Source of the DNA: Streptomyces canus
Lineage (GTDB): Bacteria; Actinomycetota; Actinomycetes; Streptomycetales; Streptomycetaceae
Assembly: GCF_001514145.1 (NCBI RefSeq)
Contig: NZ_KQ948658.1
Location: forward strand, 737,274 to 801,273
Direction: 5' to 3'
Length of the DNA: 64,000 bases
Each line of letters opens with the position of its first letter. The first letter of the stretch is position 1. The notes under the pieces were generated by a model that had not been told where the DNA came from, did not search any database, and saw only the letters and a list, made by a program, of their open reading frames with translations. Below, piece after piece: positions 26,423 to 35,013 of this stretch. The position numbers and the translations under genes were made by a program.

Positions 26423-28963
26423 TCAACCTCTGCCGCTGCTCGCGTGTGCCATGGTGAACAATGCCCGCCCGACCTGGGCGAACTCCCCCTTCGGGTGATC
26501 CCTGAAGAGCGGCTCGGTGCCGAACAGGACGGCGCTTCGGCCGCTGACGACCGAGGCCTGCCCAGCCGCGTCGGCGGGCCCACCGGAGCCGTCCGGCAAG
26601 GGCCGCCAGTGCCCGGAGACCAGCGGACTGCCGGTGGCGTACGACTGCTCCACCCGCACCCCCGGCCCGAGATCGGTGAACCAGACCGGCGCGTAGACGA
26701 ACCCGTGATCGGGAGAGCCCGGGGCCCCGGCCGTCACCAGACCCGAATTCACCACGCGCACCACGCCGTTGGCGTCCCCGTTGCCCTCCACCGGCTTCAC
26801 GGCCAGCAGCCCCGTGGCCGCGCTCAGTTCGGCCCCGGTGACCCCCCGGCCGACGAGCCCGTGCCCGGCGCCCAGGAAGGTGTCCAGGGCGGTGCGGGCA
26901 CTGGTGGTGAGGCCATCGCGGTCCAGCCCCGCCGACACGAACAGCACGTCCACCGACGACCAGTCGAAACCGGCGTTCAGGACGGCCGTCGACACCGGGG
27001 TGACCTCGAAGTTCATCTCCCGCAGCGCGAACAGCTCGCCGGGGGTCACGGCGGCGGCCACGCGAGTGCGGTGCAGTGCGGCCGTGCCGGTCTGCCGGGT
27101 CGCGTCGAGGACGACGTCGTAGGTGCGAGCGGCTTCGGCGGCAAGGTCCCGCGCGGACGCGGGCACGATCGCACTGCCGTCGGCGGCCCGCCGTACCGGA
27201 ACGCCCTGCCGGAGCAGCGAGTTGAGCGCCGCGATCTCCTGCGGGTCGGTCAGCCGCAGCCGCAGATCTCCGCGTGGCGCGACGTGACCGACGTGCGCGG
27301 CGGCCCGGACTGGCCTCAGCGGCGCACCGGCGAGGCTCCCCGACGTCACCGGCGTGACCGTCGCGCCCCACAGCCGGCCCAGACTCCAGCCCGAGATGTC
27401 GTACATCACCGAGACCTTGTCGCTGATGTCCCGGCCGTCCGCGAGCAGCACGTTCGCCAGCCCCCGCTTCGGCTGGCGCATGTCGACGACGTACGAGCCC
27501 TTCGGATACGTCCGTCCGCCGAGCCGCAGGTCGCGGCTCGCGCGGCTGACGCGGACGTCGTTGGCGAGGAGGTGGTCGGCGAGCCGGGCGGCGGCCGTCG
27601 AGCCCGAGGGAATCACGTACGCGCGGGGGAAGCCGGTGGTGTACACGTCCTCGGGCCCGATGCCCGGCACCCCGGGGACGGTCTTTTCGGACACCGGTAC
27701 CTGTGCGGCACCCGCCGCCCCGCGCCGGAAGACCTCGATCTGGTCCGCGATCAGCGACGTGCGCTTCTTTTGCACGAAGTCGAGCGTCGCCCTGATGGCC
27801 GCGCCCGCCACGGCCGTGTTGATCGCGGACCGGCGCCGCAGTTCCGCGACGGGCAGGCTGTCGTAGAGGGAGTTGTTGACGGCCAGCGGGATCTCGACCG
27901 TGTGCGCGGCGACCGTGCCGTGGAAGGCCGCGTACTGCGGGGTGAAGATCGGCGGCCAGTCGTCCCAGCCCTCCTCCTGGTCCCGGAAGGGGATCTGCGC
28001 GGGCTCGACACCGTCCTTCGCGGGCGTGTAGCCGAGGCCGTTGACGGCGGCCTCCATGCCGAGGGCATTGGCGTAGGTGTTCTTCAGGAACAGGTCGTAC
28101 TCGTAGTTCTCGCCGTGCGGGGGAGTGGTGGGCTCGATGAGCGTGCCGTTGACGTACCCGTGCAGGTCGAGCATCACGGCCGGCTGCTTGTCGATCTCGA
28201 TCTGCCGCATCGCCCGCACCTCGGGCTGCGAGGCGGTCACGAAGTCCCGGTTCAGGTCGAAGCCGCCCGCGTTCGCACGGGTTCCGGCGATACGGCCGTC
28301 GGGGTTCGCGGTGATGTTGAAGTACAGGCGGGAGTGCGCGAGAAGGCTCTTCGTGCGGGTGTCCTCGGCGGTCGCGAGCTGCTCGATGATCTTCAGGGAG
28401 GCGTCCGTGCCCTCCCACTCGTTGCCGTGGATGTTGTTGTTGAAGAAGACGGGCGCCTTGTAACCGGCCTTGATCTCCCCGGACTTGGCGGCGCTCGCGG
28501 GCGCGTTCTCGATCAGCTCGCGCATCCGCTCCTGGGCGCGGGCCTGGGCGGTGGTCTCCGGTGCGGTCACGGTCACCAGGTAGAGCCGGTGCCCGCCCGC
28601 CGAACGCCCGGCGACCTCGACGCTCACCCGGTCGCCCAGCCGCTGGAGGGCGTTCAGCCGCGGGGCGATCGCGTGGTACGGGGTGAGGCCCAGCTTGACG
28701 GACTTGTCCGCCGGGTTCACGGGGTCGGGGGTGAGGACCTGCTCGCGGGGATAGCCGCGGGTGGTGTCCGTGAAGCCGGTGGTGGGGGCGGTGAGCGCCC
28801 GCCGGGTGGCGCTCTCCGGGGCCCGGGCCACGCCGCGGTCGCCGGCGCGCTCGCGGGTGGGGGGCTCGGGGTCGGCGCTCGCGCTGTTCGGGGTGAGCAG
28901 CAGCGAGCCGGTGAGGGCGATGAGCAGGACAGGTCTCGCAGGAACGGTTCTCGTGGTGTGCAC
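26423..28963 (-). CDS. Secreted M14 family zinc carboxypeptidase
   Basis: The chosen GTG at 28963 has GGGAGG five bases upstream and begins a Sec signal peptide (ARPVLLIALTGSLLL, cleavage near residue 30); longer frames upstream are non-coding in character. The 846-residue protein has the M14 zinc site HGNE (His179, Glu182) and His268 in DLHGYVNG, with the substrate-binding stretch NPDGRIAGTRANAGGFDLNRDF. The catalytic domain ends near residue 430. The remaining 400 residues include a segment resembling a class-I-glutamine-amidotransferase-like fold of unknown role (DWSSVDVLFVSAGLD). It should cleave C-terminal residues from peptides outside the cell. Length is about twice that of a simple carboxypeptidase. 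Confidence 0.88.
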   Translation of the reverse strand: MHTTRTVPARPVLLIALTGSLLLTPNSASADPEPPTRERAGDRGVARAPESATRRALTAPTTGFTDTTRGYPREQVLTPDPVNPADKSVKLGLTPYHAIAPRLNALQRLGDRVSVEVAGRSAGGHRLYLVTVTAPETTAQARAQERMRELIENAPASAAKSGEIKAGYKAPVFFNNNIHGNEWEGTDASLKIIEQLATAEDTRTKSLLAHSRLYFNITANPDGRIAGTRANAGGFDLNRDFVTASQPEVRAMRQIEIDKQPAVMLDLHGYVNGTLIEPTTPPHGENYEYDLFLKNTYANALGMEAAVNGLGYTPAKDGVEPAQIPFRDQEEGWDDWPPIFTPQYAAFHGTVAAHTVEIPLAVNNSLYDSLPVAELRRRSAINTAVAGAAIRATLDFVQKKRTSLIADQIEVFRRGAAGAAQVPVSEKTVPGVPGIGPEDVYTTGFPRAYVIPSGSTAAARLADHLLANDVRVSRASRDLRLGGRTYPKGSYVVDMRQPKRGLANVLLADGRDISDKVSVMYDISGWSLGRLWGATVTPVTSGSLAGAPLRPVRAAAHVGHVAPRGDLRLRLTDPQEIAALNSLLRQGVPVRRAADGSAIVPASARDLAAEAARTYDVVLDATRQTGTAALHRTRVAAAVTPGELFALREMNFEVTPVSTAVLNAGFDWSSVDVLFVSAGLDRDGLTTSARTALDTFLGAGHGLVGRGVTGAELSAATGLLAVKPVEGNGDANGVVRVVNSGLVTAGAPGSPDHGFVYAPVWFTDLGPGVRVEQSYATGSPLVSGHWRPLPDGSGGPADAAGQASVVSGRSAVLFGTEPLFRDHPKGEFAQVGRALFTMAHASSGRG

Positions 28964-29138
28964 GCGTACCTCCCGAGGGGCTTCCTGAGATCGGTACGGC
29001 GAGATGTACCTGTTCGACTCAACCGCAACAAGAGGGAGTTCGTGGCGCGGATGCCACGGATGGCGCAACTCGGGTGCCCGGACGGGGCATGCTGAGAGCG
29101 GCGGAAGCGGGCGGCGAGCGAGTCCACAGGAGAGGCCC

Positions 29139-30002
29139 ATGGCAACGATCCCTTCGCTCCCCAGCAGGGACGAAGTACTGCGCATGGCACGGAACACCAC
29201 CGACATCACCGGCCAGCTCCTGGACACGGCCCAGAACATCACCAGGATCGCGATCAACACCTTCGATCCCCGGGACGGTTCGGGCCCGGAGGTGCTGCGC
29301 GTCCTGCGCGAGACGACGGCGGAACTGGCCGAGGCGAGCGCGTCCCCGCAGGCCCAGGAGGCGTTCTACCGGATCGTCGACACCCTCACCCGGCTCGGCA
29401 CCACCGGCGCTCCACTGGCCGTGCACCCGGTCAGCGAACCGGCGCGGGCGCTGCTGGCGGCGCTGGGCGACAGTCTGCTGCCCCTCCTGGACGCGGTGGA
29501 GCCGGCGGTGGAGGAGTTCGCGACCGCGCTGGGCGAACTGGTCGAGGCGACCTCCCCGTTGCTCCCCGCGGCGGCGGGCGTGGCCGCGGGGACACTCCTG
29601 GCCCTGACTCCCCTGATCCGCGCGGCGACCGGGGTCATGCGCGACTCGACCCCCGAACTCCGGCGGATCGCCGACGCGTTGACGGCGGCGCTGGCACCGC
29701 TGCTGCCCTTGCAGGTGACTCTGGCCGAACGCGCGGCCGCCGCCGGTGCGGGGGCCGTACGGGCGACTCTCCCGCCCCTCGCCGACCTCACGGACGCGGC
29801 GGCGGCCACGGCGAAGGCGGCCGGGCCGGTGCTGATCGCCGGTGAGGAACTGTTCGTGTCCGGCCTTGAGCGGCTCCAGCCGGCGCTGATGACCGCGGCC
29901 TCCCGCGCGGGCAGCGTGGCACGGGCGGTGGCGGTCAGGGTGTCGGCGGCGGTGTCCCCGGCGGCGGAACAGGGGGTGGTGGTGGCCGTATCCCCGGCCT
30001 GA
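29139..30002 (+). CDS. Conserved hypothetical Ala/Leu-rich helical protein
   Basis: I recognise no named family. The 287-residue protein is almost entirely helical and alanine/leucine-rich. It starts with an amphipathic segment (ITGQLLDTAQNITRIAINTF) and has a hydrophobic stretch AAGVAAGTLLALTPLIRAATG near residues 145-165 that could be a membrane hairpin. No Cys, metal site or nucleotide motif is seen. AGGAGAGG precedes the ATG at 29139. It is followed 24 bases later by the EI24-like membrane protein on the same strand, so a membrane-linked role is possible. Confidence 0.6.
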   Translation: MATIPSLPSRDEVLRMARNTTDITGQLLDTAQNITRIAINTFDPRDGSGPEVLRVLRETTAELAEASASPQAQEAFYRIVDTLTRLGTTGAPLAVHPVSEPARALLAALGDSLLPLLDAVEPAVEEFATALGELVEATSPLLPAAAGVAAGTLLALTPLIRAATGVMRDSTPELRRIADALTAALAPLLPLQVTLAERAAAAGAGAVRATLPPLADLTDAAAATAKAAGPVLIAGEELFVSGLERLQPALMTAASRAGSVARAVAVRVSAAVSPAAEQGVVVAVSPA

Positions 30003-30013
30003 CGGGCACCCGG

Positions 30014-30026
30014 TAGGGTTCGGGAC
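30014..30026 (+). promoter_or_regulatory. Possible leaderless promoter of the EI24 gene
   Basis: TAGGGT (30014-30019) is followed by seven bases and the ATG at 30027. No ribosome site lies between. This spacing is typical of leaderless Streptomyces mRNAs, but I find no good -35 element, so the call is weak. Confidence 0.35.
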
Positions 30027-30848
30027 ATGCGTGATCTCGGGGCGGGCTTCCACTATCTCCTGAAGGGCCAGCGGTGGGTGGCCCGGCACGGCAAGCAGTA
30101 CGGTTTCGGCCTGATCCCGGGCCTGATCACCCTGGTGCTGTATGTGGCGGCACTGGTCGCCCTGGCCACCTGGGGCGAGGACTTCGTGTCCTGGGCGACG
30201 CCGTTCGCCGACGACTGGTCGAGCCCGTGGCAGGGCCTGTTCCGGGGCTTCCTCACGGTGGTCCTGTTCGCGCTGGCCCTCCTCCTCGCGGTCCTGACCT
30301 TTACGGCGGTCACCCTCCTGATAGGCCAGCCCTTCTACGAGAACCTCTCCGAGAAGGTCGACCGGGACGTCTCCCCGGACGGCACGGCCCCCGAGTCCGG
30401 CCTCCCGCTCTGGCGCGAGCTGTGGATCTCGGCGCGGGACAGCCTCCGCATCGTCGTCCGGGCCGTCCTGTGGGCGGTCCTGCTCTTCGCCCTGGGCTTC
30501 ATCCCCGTGGTCGGCCAGACCCTGATCCCGGTGCTCGGCTTCTTCGTGACGGGCTTCTTCCTCACCGAGGAGCTCACCGCGGTGGCCCTCCAGCGCCGAG
30601 GCGTCGATCTCCGGGCCCGCCTCACCCTCCTCCGCTCCCGCAAAACCCTCATCTGGGGCTTCGGCACCCCCCTCGCCCTGGCCTTCGTGGTCCCCTTCGT
30701 CGCGGTGTTCCTGATGCCGGGCGCGGTGGCGGGGGCGACGCTGATGGCGCGGGAGCTGCTGGGGGAGGAGACCCGGGACGGGGAGGACGAGTCCGAGGGG
30801 TCCGACGAGTCCGACGATGAGACGGTGTCCGGTGGGCTCGGCACCTGA
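30027..30848 (+). CDS. EI24 domain membrane protein (CysZ-like)
   Basis: The 273-residue protein has four to five hydrophobic segments (for example LIPGLITLVLYVAALVALAT, TVVLFALALLLAVLTFTAVTLL, AVLWAVLLFALGFIPVVGQTLIPVL, PLALAFVVPFVAVFL) and the EI24/CysZ pattern GQPFYENLSEKVD and FLTEELTAVALQRRGVDL. Bacterial CysZ imports sulfate; most actinobacterial members are uncharacterised and there are no sulfur genes here. The C-terminal 35 residues are highly acidic (EETRDGEDESEGSDESDDE). The 3' end overlaps the next gene by 32 bases. Confidence 0.82.
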   Translation: MRDLGAGFHYLLKGQRWVARHGKQYGFGLIPGLITLVLYVAALVALATWGEDFVSWATPFADDWSSPWQGLFRGFLTVVLFALALLLAVLTFTAVTLLIGQPFYENLSEKVDRDVSPDGTAPESGLPLWRELWISARDSLRIVVRAVLWAVLLFALGFIPVVGQTLIPVLGFFVTGFFLTEELTAVALQRRGVDLRARLTLLRSRKTLIWGFGTPLALAFVVPFVAVFLMPGAVAGATLMARELLGEETRDGEDESEGSDESDDETVSGGLGT

Positions 30849-31314
30849 GCCGACGGTCCGCTCGGCTACCGCCTCGGACGCGGACGCCGTCTTCCGCCTC
30901 CTCGCCGACTTCGCGACCACCTACCGCCCCGACCCCGACCGCTTCACGACCGTCACCTTTCCCGAGGTCCTGCGCGCCGCCGCCGAGGGCCGCGCCGAGT
31001 TCCTGGTGGCGGAGCGGAACACCCAGGTGATCGGCTACGCCTACGCGGCCCGGATGCCGACCCTGTTCGCGGGCGGCACGGTGCTCGAACTCCTCGAACT
31101 CGCCGTGGACACGCCCCGGCGCGGCCGCGGTACGGGCTCCCGGCTCGTCCGGGCCATGCAGTACCGCGCGCGGCACGCCCAGGACGTGGAGATCACCGTG
31201 CCGACGCGCAGGGCTGCCGACTTCTATCGCCGCCTGGATTTCACCGAGACGGCGACCTACCTCAAGTGGCCTTCTCCACCGCCACCACCAGAATCGTCCG
31301 CACCTGCGCGATGA
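30817..31314 (+). CDS. GNAT-family N-acetyltransferase
   Basis: The 165-residue protein has the acetyl-CoA motif VDTPRRGRGTGSRLV preceded by the strand VLELLELAV, and a C-terminal AADFYRRLDFTETATYLKW, all characteristic of the GNAT fold. The substrate could be an amine of a small molecule or protein. The ATG at 30817 overlaps the EI24 gene; a GTG at 30832 is an equally good start. The 3' end runs 53 bases into the opposite-strand peptidase-like gene, so both are unlikely to be fully transcribed at the same time without antisense overlap. Confidence 0.8.
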   Translation: MRRCPVGSAPEPTVRSATASDADAVFRLLADFATTYRPDPDRFTTVTFPEVLRAAAEGRAEFLVAERNTQVIGYAYAARMPTLFAGGTVLELLELAVDTPRRGRGTGSRLVRAMQYRARHAQDVEITVPTRRAADFYRRLDFTETATYLKWPSPPPPPESSAPAR

Positions 31315-32509
31315 TGTCCAGCCGGTTCTGCACGAACCCCGGATCGGTCACCGTCCCCGTCGCGGGATCCGTGTTCCCTGCCCCGAACTCCAGCACAGGC
31401 GTGTGCACATGCCCACCCGGCAGTACGTCGTGCAGTCCGAGCCGGTCCCGCAGCAGCGTGACCCGGTACGCGATCTCGTTGGAGAGGTAGTTCCCGCCGC
31501 CCCCGGCCCGCGCCGTGGACCCCGCGGTCGGCCCGTCCGCCCGTACGACAGGCAGGGTCCCGCCCGCCGGGATCTCGGTCACGCTCGTGTTGTCGTAGAC
31601 GGGAAAACGCCCGGTGTCCGCGTCCACGATCGCCTTGTACGGCAGCGTCGTCGTCGTCCACTGCGGTTGCGAGGCCGGATCCGCAACCGGCACCACCCCC
31701 GTCACCCCGACGTTGTCGTTGTCCGGAAAGCCGCCCCGCCAGGCCCCGTTGGTCCGTTCGACGTCGAACCGCCCCACCCGCCCCTGACTCACGGTCGTGA
31801 AGAGATCCACCTTCTTCAGATACGGCCGCAGCGCCCGCTCCACGGTCCGGTCCGTGAAGTCCTGCCACCGCACGGGAAAGACGACGGTCTCCACCCGCGC
31901 AGGACCCTCCGCCGTCTCGATCACCGTCCCGTCGAGCGCGAGCGCACTCGCCCCGGACGGATTCGAGATCCGTATGTCCCGGTCCAGCGTGAACGGATCG
32001 AATCCGGTCACCAGCACCCGCTTCAGCCGGTCCCCGCCCGGATACCGCACAGCGGTCTGCCCCCGCGAGGTCCGCTCCAACTCACCCAGCAGGGCGGCGC
32101 GTTGTTCTTCGGAGAGTCCGAAGGACGGCTCCCAGGTGCGCACTTCACGGGTCATCCCCAACCGCGCCCAGTACAGGGGCCGATCGTCGTCCCGGCTCAG
32201 ATCCCCGCCGGCCGGCCCCCGCCCCTGCGCCCGGTCGACGGCCCGCTTCCACAGCGCGGACCCCTGCCGTACGACGACCTTCCGCGCCTCCGCGTAGGAA
32301 CGCGCCGTTCCGAGCGCCCGCGTGAAGCGGAGCGGCACGGCGTCGAATCCGGACCGTTCGAGGATCTCCCGCGGCACGGCACGGTCGAGCCGCTGCTCCT
32401 CCACCGTGGGCGAGGGCGTGGTCGCGGCCGCCGCCGGGCTCGCGGGGACCGCCGACCCGGCCAGCAGGACCATGCCGAGGATGCCGATCCGAACACGTAG
32501 GGATGTCAA
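31262..32509 (-). CDS. Secreted pyroglutamyl-peptidase-like protein without the catalytic Cys
   Basis: The 415-residue protein has a signal peptide (VRIGILGMVLLAGSAVPASP, cleavage near residue 28) and a C15 domain from about residue 164: LVTGFDPFTLDRDIRISNPSG, SQGRVGRFDVERTN with the conserved Glu251, NYLSNEIAYRVTLLRD, and PGGHVHTP with the expected His near 369. In true pyroglutamyl peptidase I the NYL-N motif has Cys before Asn; here it is Ser343. The enzyme may use serine, be inactive, or bind peptides. The start is a TTG with AGGACC nine bases upstream; an ATG at codon 13 would shorten the signal. It overlaps the GNAT gene end. Confidence 0.8.
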   Translation of the reverse strand: MTSLRVRIGILGMVLLAGSAVPASPAAAATTPSPTVEEQRLDRAVPREILERSGFDAVPLRFTRALGTARSYAEARKVVVRQGSALWKRAVDRAQGRGPAGGDLSRDDDRPLYWARLGMTREVRTWEPSFGLSEEQRAALLGELERTSRGQTAVRYPGGDRLKRVLVTGFDPFTLDRDIRISNPSGASALALDGTVIETAEGPARVETVVFPVRWQDFTDRTVERALRPYLKKVDLFTTVSQGRVGRFDVERTNGAWRGGFPDNDNVGVTGVVPVADPASQPQWTTTTLPYKAIVDADTGRFPVYDNTSVTEIPAGGTLPVVRADGPTAGSTARAGGGGNYLSNEIAYRVTLLRDRLGLHDVLPGGHVHTPVLEFGAGNTDPATGTVTDPGFVQNRLDIIAQVRTILVVAVEKAT

Positions 32510-32584
32510 GGGAGTTCAGGTCCTTCCGTCGCTGTGGGGCGCGAGTGGTGCCGGACGACGGCAGTATCGCGTGACGGAAGTGGT

Positions 32585-33541
32585 CTACGCCATAGGGGCC
32601 GACGTACCGGGAATCCGCCCCGCCGCCTCCCGCAGCACTCCGACGAACGCCTCCACGGCCGGCGACGGCGACCGGCCCCGCAGCACCGCCGCGTACACCG
32701 CCCGCGCCGGAGCCCCCTCGTCGAGCACCGGCAGCAGCACGACGTCCGGCCGCACGGACTCCGCGGCGAGCGCCGGTACCAGCGTCACGCCGAGCCCCGC
32801 GGCGACGTACCCCTGCTTGGCGGTCCACTCGCCGACGACATGCGCGATCCGCGGCCGGAAGCCCTGCCGCAGAGCCGCGTCGAGAAGCGTCCCCTCGGGG
32901 CGAGGGCTCCCGGAGATCCAGTCGGCGTCCGCGAGCCGCCCGAGCCGCACCGGGCCGCCGCCCTCACCCACCAGCGGATGTCCGGCCGGGACGGCGACGT
33001 ACAGCGACTCGTCGAGCAGATGGCGCAGTTCGTATGCCGACAGCGGTGCGCCGCCCGTCGTGGAGACGACCGCGAGATCCAGCCGCCCCTCGGTGAGCCG
33101 GTCGAGGAGTGACGGCGTGAGCCCCTCCTCGCGGGAGACCCGCACACCGGGATGGCGGGTGCGGAAGGCGCCGAGGGCGTGCGGGACCAGCGCCGCGTCC
33201 GCCGTCGGGAACGCCCCGAACCGCAGTCGCCCGCCCGCCACTTCACGCAGCGCGGCCAGTTCGCGCGCGGCCGCGTGCAGCGCCCCGGTGACGGTCTGCG
33301 CGTACGGCACGAGCGCCCGCCCGGCCTCCGTCAGCCGTACGCCCCGCGGCAGCCGGTCGAACAGCGGCGCCCCGCCCAGCGCCGCCTCCAGCGAGGAGAT
33401 CTGCCGGGACACCGCCGACTGCGTCCAGCCCAGGGTGCGCGCGGCCACGGTGAACGACTCGTGCCGGGCGACCTCCAGGAAGACCCGCAGCCAGACGGTG
33501 GCGAGGTCGGGAGGAAGAGCGGTGCGATGCGGGTTCGGCAT
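32585..33541 (-). CDS. LysR-family transcriptional regulator
   Basis: The protein has an N-terminal LysR helix-turn-helix (LRVFLEVARHESFTVAARTLGWTQSAVSRQI) recognised from its parts FTVAARTLG and QSAVSRQI, followed by a type 2 periplasmic-binding effector domain (GGRLRFGAFPTADAALVPHAL, LAVVSTTGGAPLS, VAAGLGVTLVPALAAE). About 318 residues. ATGs at 33541 and 33550 are both possible starts; no strong ribosome site decides. It diverges from the RidA gene, with a CTTG-CAAG inverted repeat between them, so it probably regulates ridA and itself. The inducer is unknown. Confidence 0.9.
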   Translation of the reverse strand: MPNPHRTALPPDLATVWLRVFLEVARHESFTVAARTLGWTQSAVSRQISSLEAALGGAPLFDRLPRGVRLTEAGRALVPYAQTVTGALHAAARELAALREVAGGRLRFGAFPTADAALVPHALGAFRTRHPGVRVSREEGLTPSLLDRLTEGRLDLAVVSTTGGAPLSAYELRHLLDESLYVAVPAGHPLVGEGGGPVRLGRLADADWISGSPRPEGTLLDAALRQGFRPRIAHVVGEWTAKQGYVAAGLGVTLVPALAAESVRPDVVLLPVLDEGAPARAVYAAVLRGRSPSPAVEAFVGVLREAAGRIPGTSAPMA

Positions 33542-33562
33542 GGCAGCCATGCTGGACATTCG

Positions 33563-33599
33563 CTTGTCGCATCGCAAGGGCGGACCTAGCGTCGACGGC
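33563..33599 (+). promoter_or_regulatory. Leaderless promoter of ridA with LysR-type operator
   Basis: TTGTCG (33564-33569), 17 bases, TAGCGT (33587-33592), seven bases and then the ATG at 33600 form a complete leaderless promoter. The imperfect inverted repeat CTTGTCGCATCGCAAG (33563-33578), with a T-N11-A pattern, overlaps the -35 element and is a likely LysR site. Confidence 0.65.
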
Positions 33600-33989
33600 A
33601 TGCAGATCACCCTCGACAACCCCGCCGGCGCGCCCCAGCCGCTCAGCCCCTACTACTCCCAGGTCGCCCGCGTCGAACAGGCCGACGGCAGCGCCCTGTT
33701 GTTCGTCTCCGGCCAGATCGCCGAGGGTGCCACGCTCGCCGAGCAGTCCCGGGGCGTCTTCGAGACCCTCGCCGCGCTGCTGGAGGCGCACGGGGCGAGC
33801 CTGTCCGACGTGATCAACATCCGCACCTGTCTCACCGACATCTCCGAACTGGAGGAATACGGCGCGGTACGACGGGAGTTCCTCACCGGCACCCCGCCCA
33901 CCAGCATGACCTTCGAGGTGTCCCGGCTCTTTCGGCCGGAGGCGCGGATCGAGATCGAAATCGTGGCGGCGGTGCCGACGGGCGGGTGA
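33600..33989 (+). CDS. RidA-family (YjgF) protein
   Basis: The 129-residue protein has the RidA pattern ALLFVSGQIAEG, QSRGVFETLAALLEAHGASLSDVINIRTCLTD and the C-terminal RPEARIEIEIVAAVP with the ligand-binding Arg and Glu. RidA proteins form trimers and deaminate reactive enamine/imine intermediates. The start has no ribosome site but sits seven bases after a -10 element. It is divergent from LysR and its stop overlaps the start of the next gene (GTGA). Confidence 0.9.
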   Translation: MQITLDNPAGAPQPLSPYYSQVARVEQADGSALLFVSGQIAEGATLAEQSRGVFETLAALLEAHGASLSDVINIRTCLTDISELEEYGAVRREFLTGTPPTSMTFEVSRLFRPEARIEIEIVAAVPTGG

Positions 33990-34324
33990 TACTTCCGCCC
34001 ATGAAGGCAGCCAACCTGGGCGTTCTCTTCCTGATCGAGCTCGGTGCCCTGGCGGGTGCCGCGTACTGGGGTTTCACCCAGGACGTCGGCGCGTCCTGGC
34101 TGCTCGGTCTCGCCGCACCCGCCGTACTCGTCGCCCTGTGGGCGCTGTTCGGCTCACCGCGCGCGAAGTACAAGGCCAGGGGCGCCGGTCGCGTCGGCTT
34201 CGAGGTGTTCTGGTTCGGGGCGGGCGCGCTCGCCCTGTTCGCCGCCGGAGCCCACGTCTGGGCGTTCGCCTTCGCCGTCGTCTGCGTGGTGAGCAAGACA
34301 CTAGCCGTCGCCTGGAGTCGGTGA
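33986..34324 (+). CDS. YrdB-like DUF2568 small membrane protein
   Basis: The 112-residue protein has four membrane segments (LGVLFLIELGALAGAAYWGF, WLLGLAAPAVLVALWALFG, FEVFWFGAGALALFAAG, AFAFAVVCVVSKTLA) and the SPRAKYK loop of the YrdB/DUF2568 family. The function is unknown. A GTG at 33986 overlaps the ridA stop by four bases; an ATG at 34001 is the alternative start. It is probably co-transcribed with ridA. Confidence 0.8.
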   Translation: MILPPMKAANLGVLFLIELGALAGAAYWGFTQDVGASWLLGLAAPAVLVALWALFGSPRAKYKARGAGRVGFEVFWFGAGALALFAAGAHVWAFAFAVVCVVSKTLAVAWSR

Positions 34325-34327
34325 CCC

Positions 34328-34891
34328 TCACTCCGCCGTCTCGCCCAGCAGTCGCAGGAAGTCCCGGAACGCCCCGGGCATGTCCACCGACTCCGGGTCC
34401 AGCAGCCACTGGTACTGCAGGCCGTCCATGACCGCGACCAGCAGCGGCGCGGTGCGTTCGGGGCTCAGCCCGTTGGGGAGCCGGTCGCCGTACTCGGCGC
34501 GGAGGGCCACCGTCATCGACGCGCGCACCCGGGTGTAGCGGTCGGTGAAGTACTCCCGTGCCGGATGCCCTTCCGTCACGCTCTCGCCGAGCAGCGCCGA
34601 GAAGGTCTGGATGATCCCCGGCCGCATCGCGTTGTACTCGACGAGCGAGGCGAGCAGGTCGACCCGCCAGCTGCCGTTCGGCACCGCGTCCCACTTGTCC
34701 CGCTCCTCCAGCACCGCGACCAGCAGCGCGTCCTTCGTCGGGAAGTGGTGCAGCAGCCCCTGCTGGGTCAGCCCGACCCGGTCGGCCACCGCGGCCAGGC
34801 TCGCGCCCCGGTAGCCGCGCTCGGCGATGACCTCCAGGGCCGCCCGGACGATCTCGGCCCGGCGCTCCTCGCTTCTGGTCCTGGCGTTCAT
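34328..34891 (-). CDS. TetR-family transcriptional regulator
   Basis: About 187 residues. The N-terminal helix-turn-helix (IVRAALEVIAERGYRGASLAAVADRVGLTQQGLLHHFPTKDALL, seen by parts RGYRGASLAAVA and LTQQGLLHHFP) is typical; the C-terminal ligand domain is of the TetR_C_6-like type. It is divergent from the GH3 glycosidase gene and probably represses it. The intergenic region contains the AT-rich stretch GATATGTAACAGCAATATAA with ATAT repeats 9 bases apart, a candidate operator. The ATG at 34891 is chosen over 34909 because the latter has no ribosome site. Confidence 0.88.
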   Translation of the reverse strand: MNARTRSEERRAEIVRAALEVIAERGYRGASLAAVADRVGLTQQGLLHHFPTKDALLVAVLEERDKWDAVPNGSWRVDLLASLVEYNAMRPGIIQTFSALLGESVTEGHPAREYFTDRYTRVRASMTVALRAEYGDRLPNGLSPERTAPLLVAVMDGLQYQWLLDPESVDMPGAFRDFLRLLGETAE

Positions 34892-35013
34892 GGCGTCACC
34901 GTACGACATCCGGATAAGCGATATGTAACAGCAATATAACGAAACCTACCACTCACCAGGTAATCGATGCACGATGAGAGGCCCCGCACGGACTTCAACG
35001 AGGAGGCACCGAC

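Noticed and set aside
25196..29095. A 1299-codon plus-strand frame opposite the serine hydrolase and M14 carboxypeptidase.
   Set aside because: Its Arg/Gly/Val-rich translation has no domain, while the opposite strand encodes two clear enzymes with catalytic motifs.
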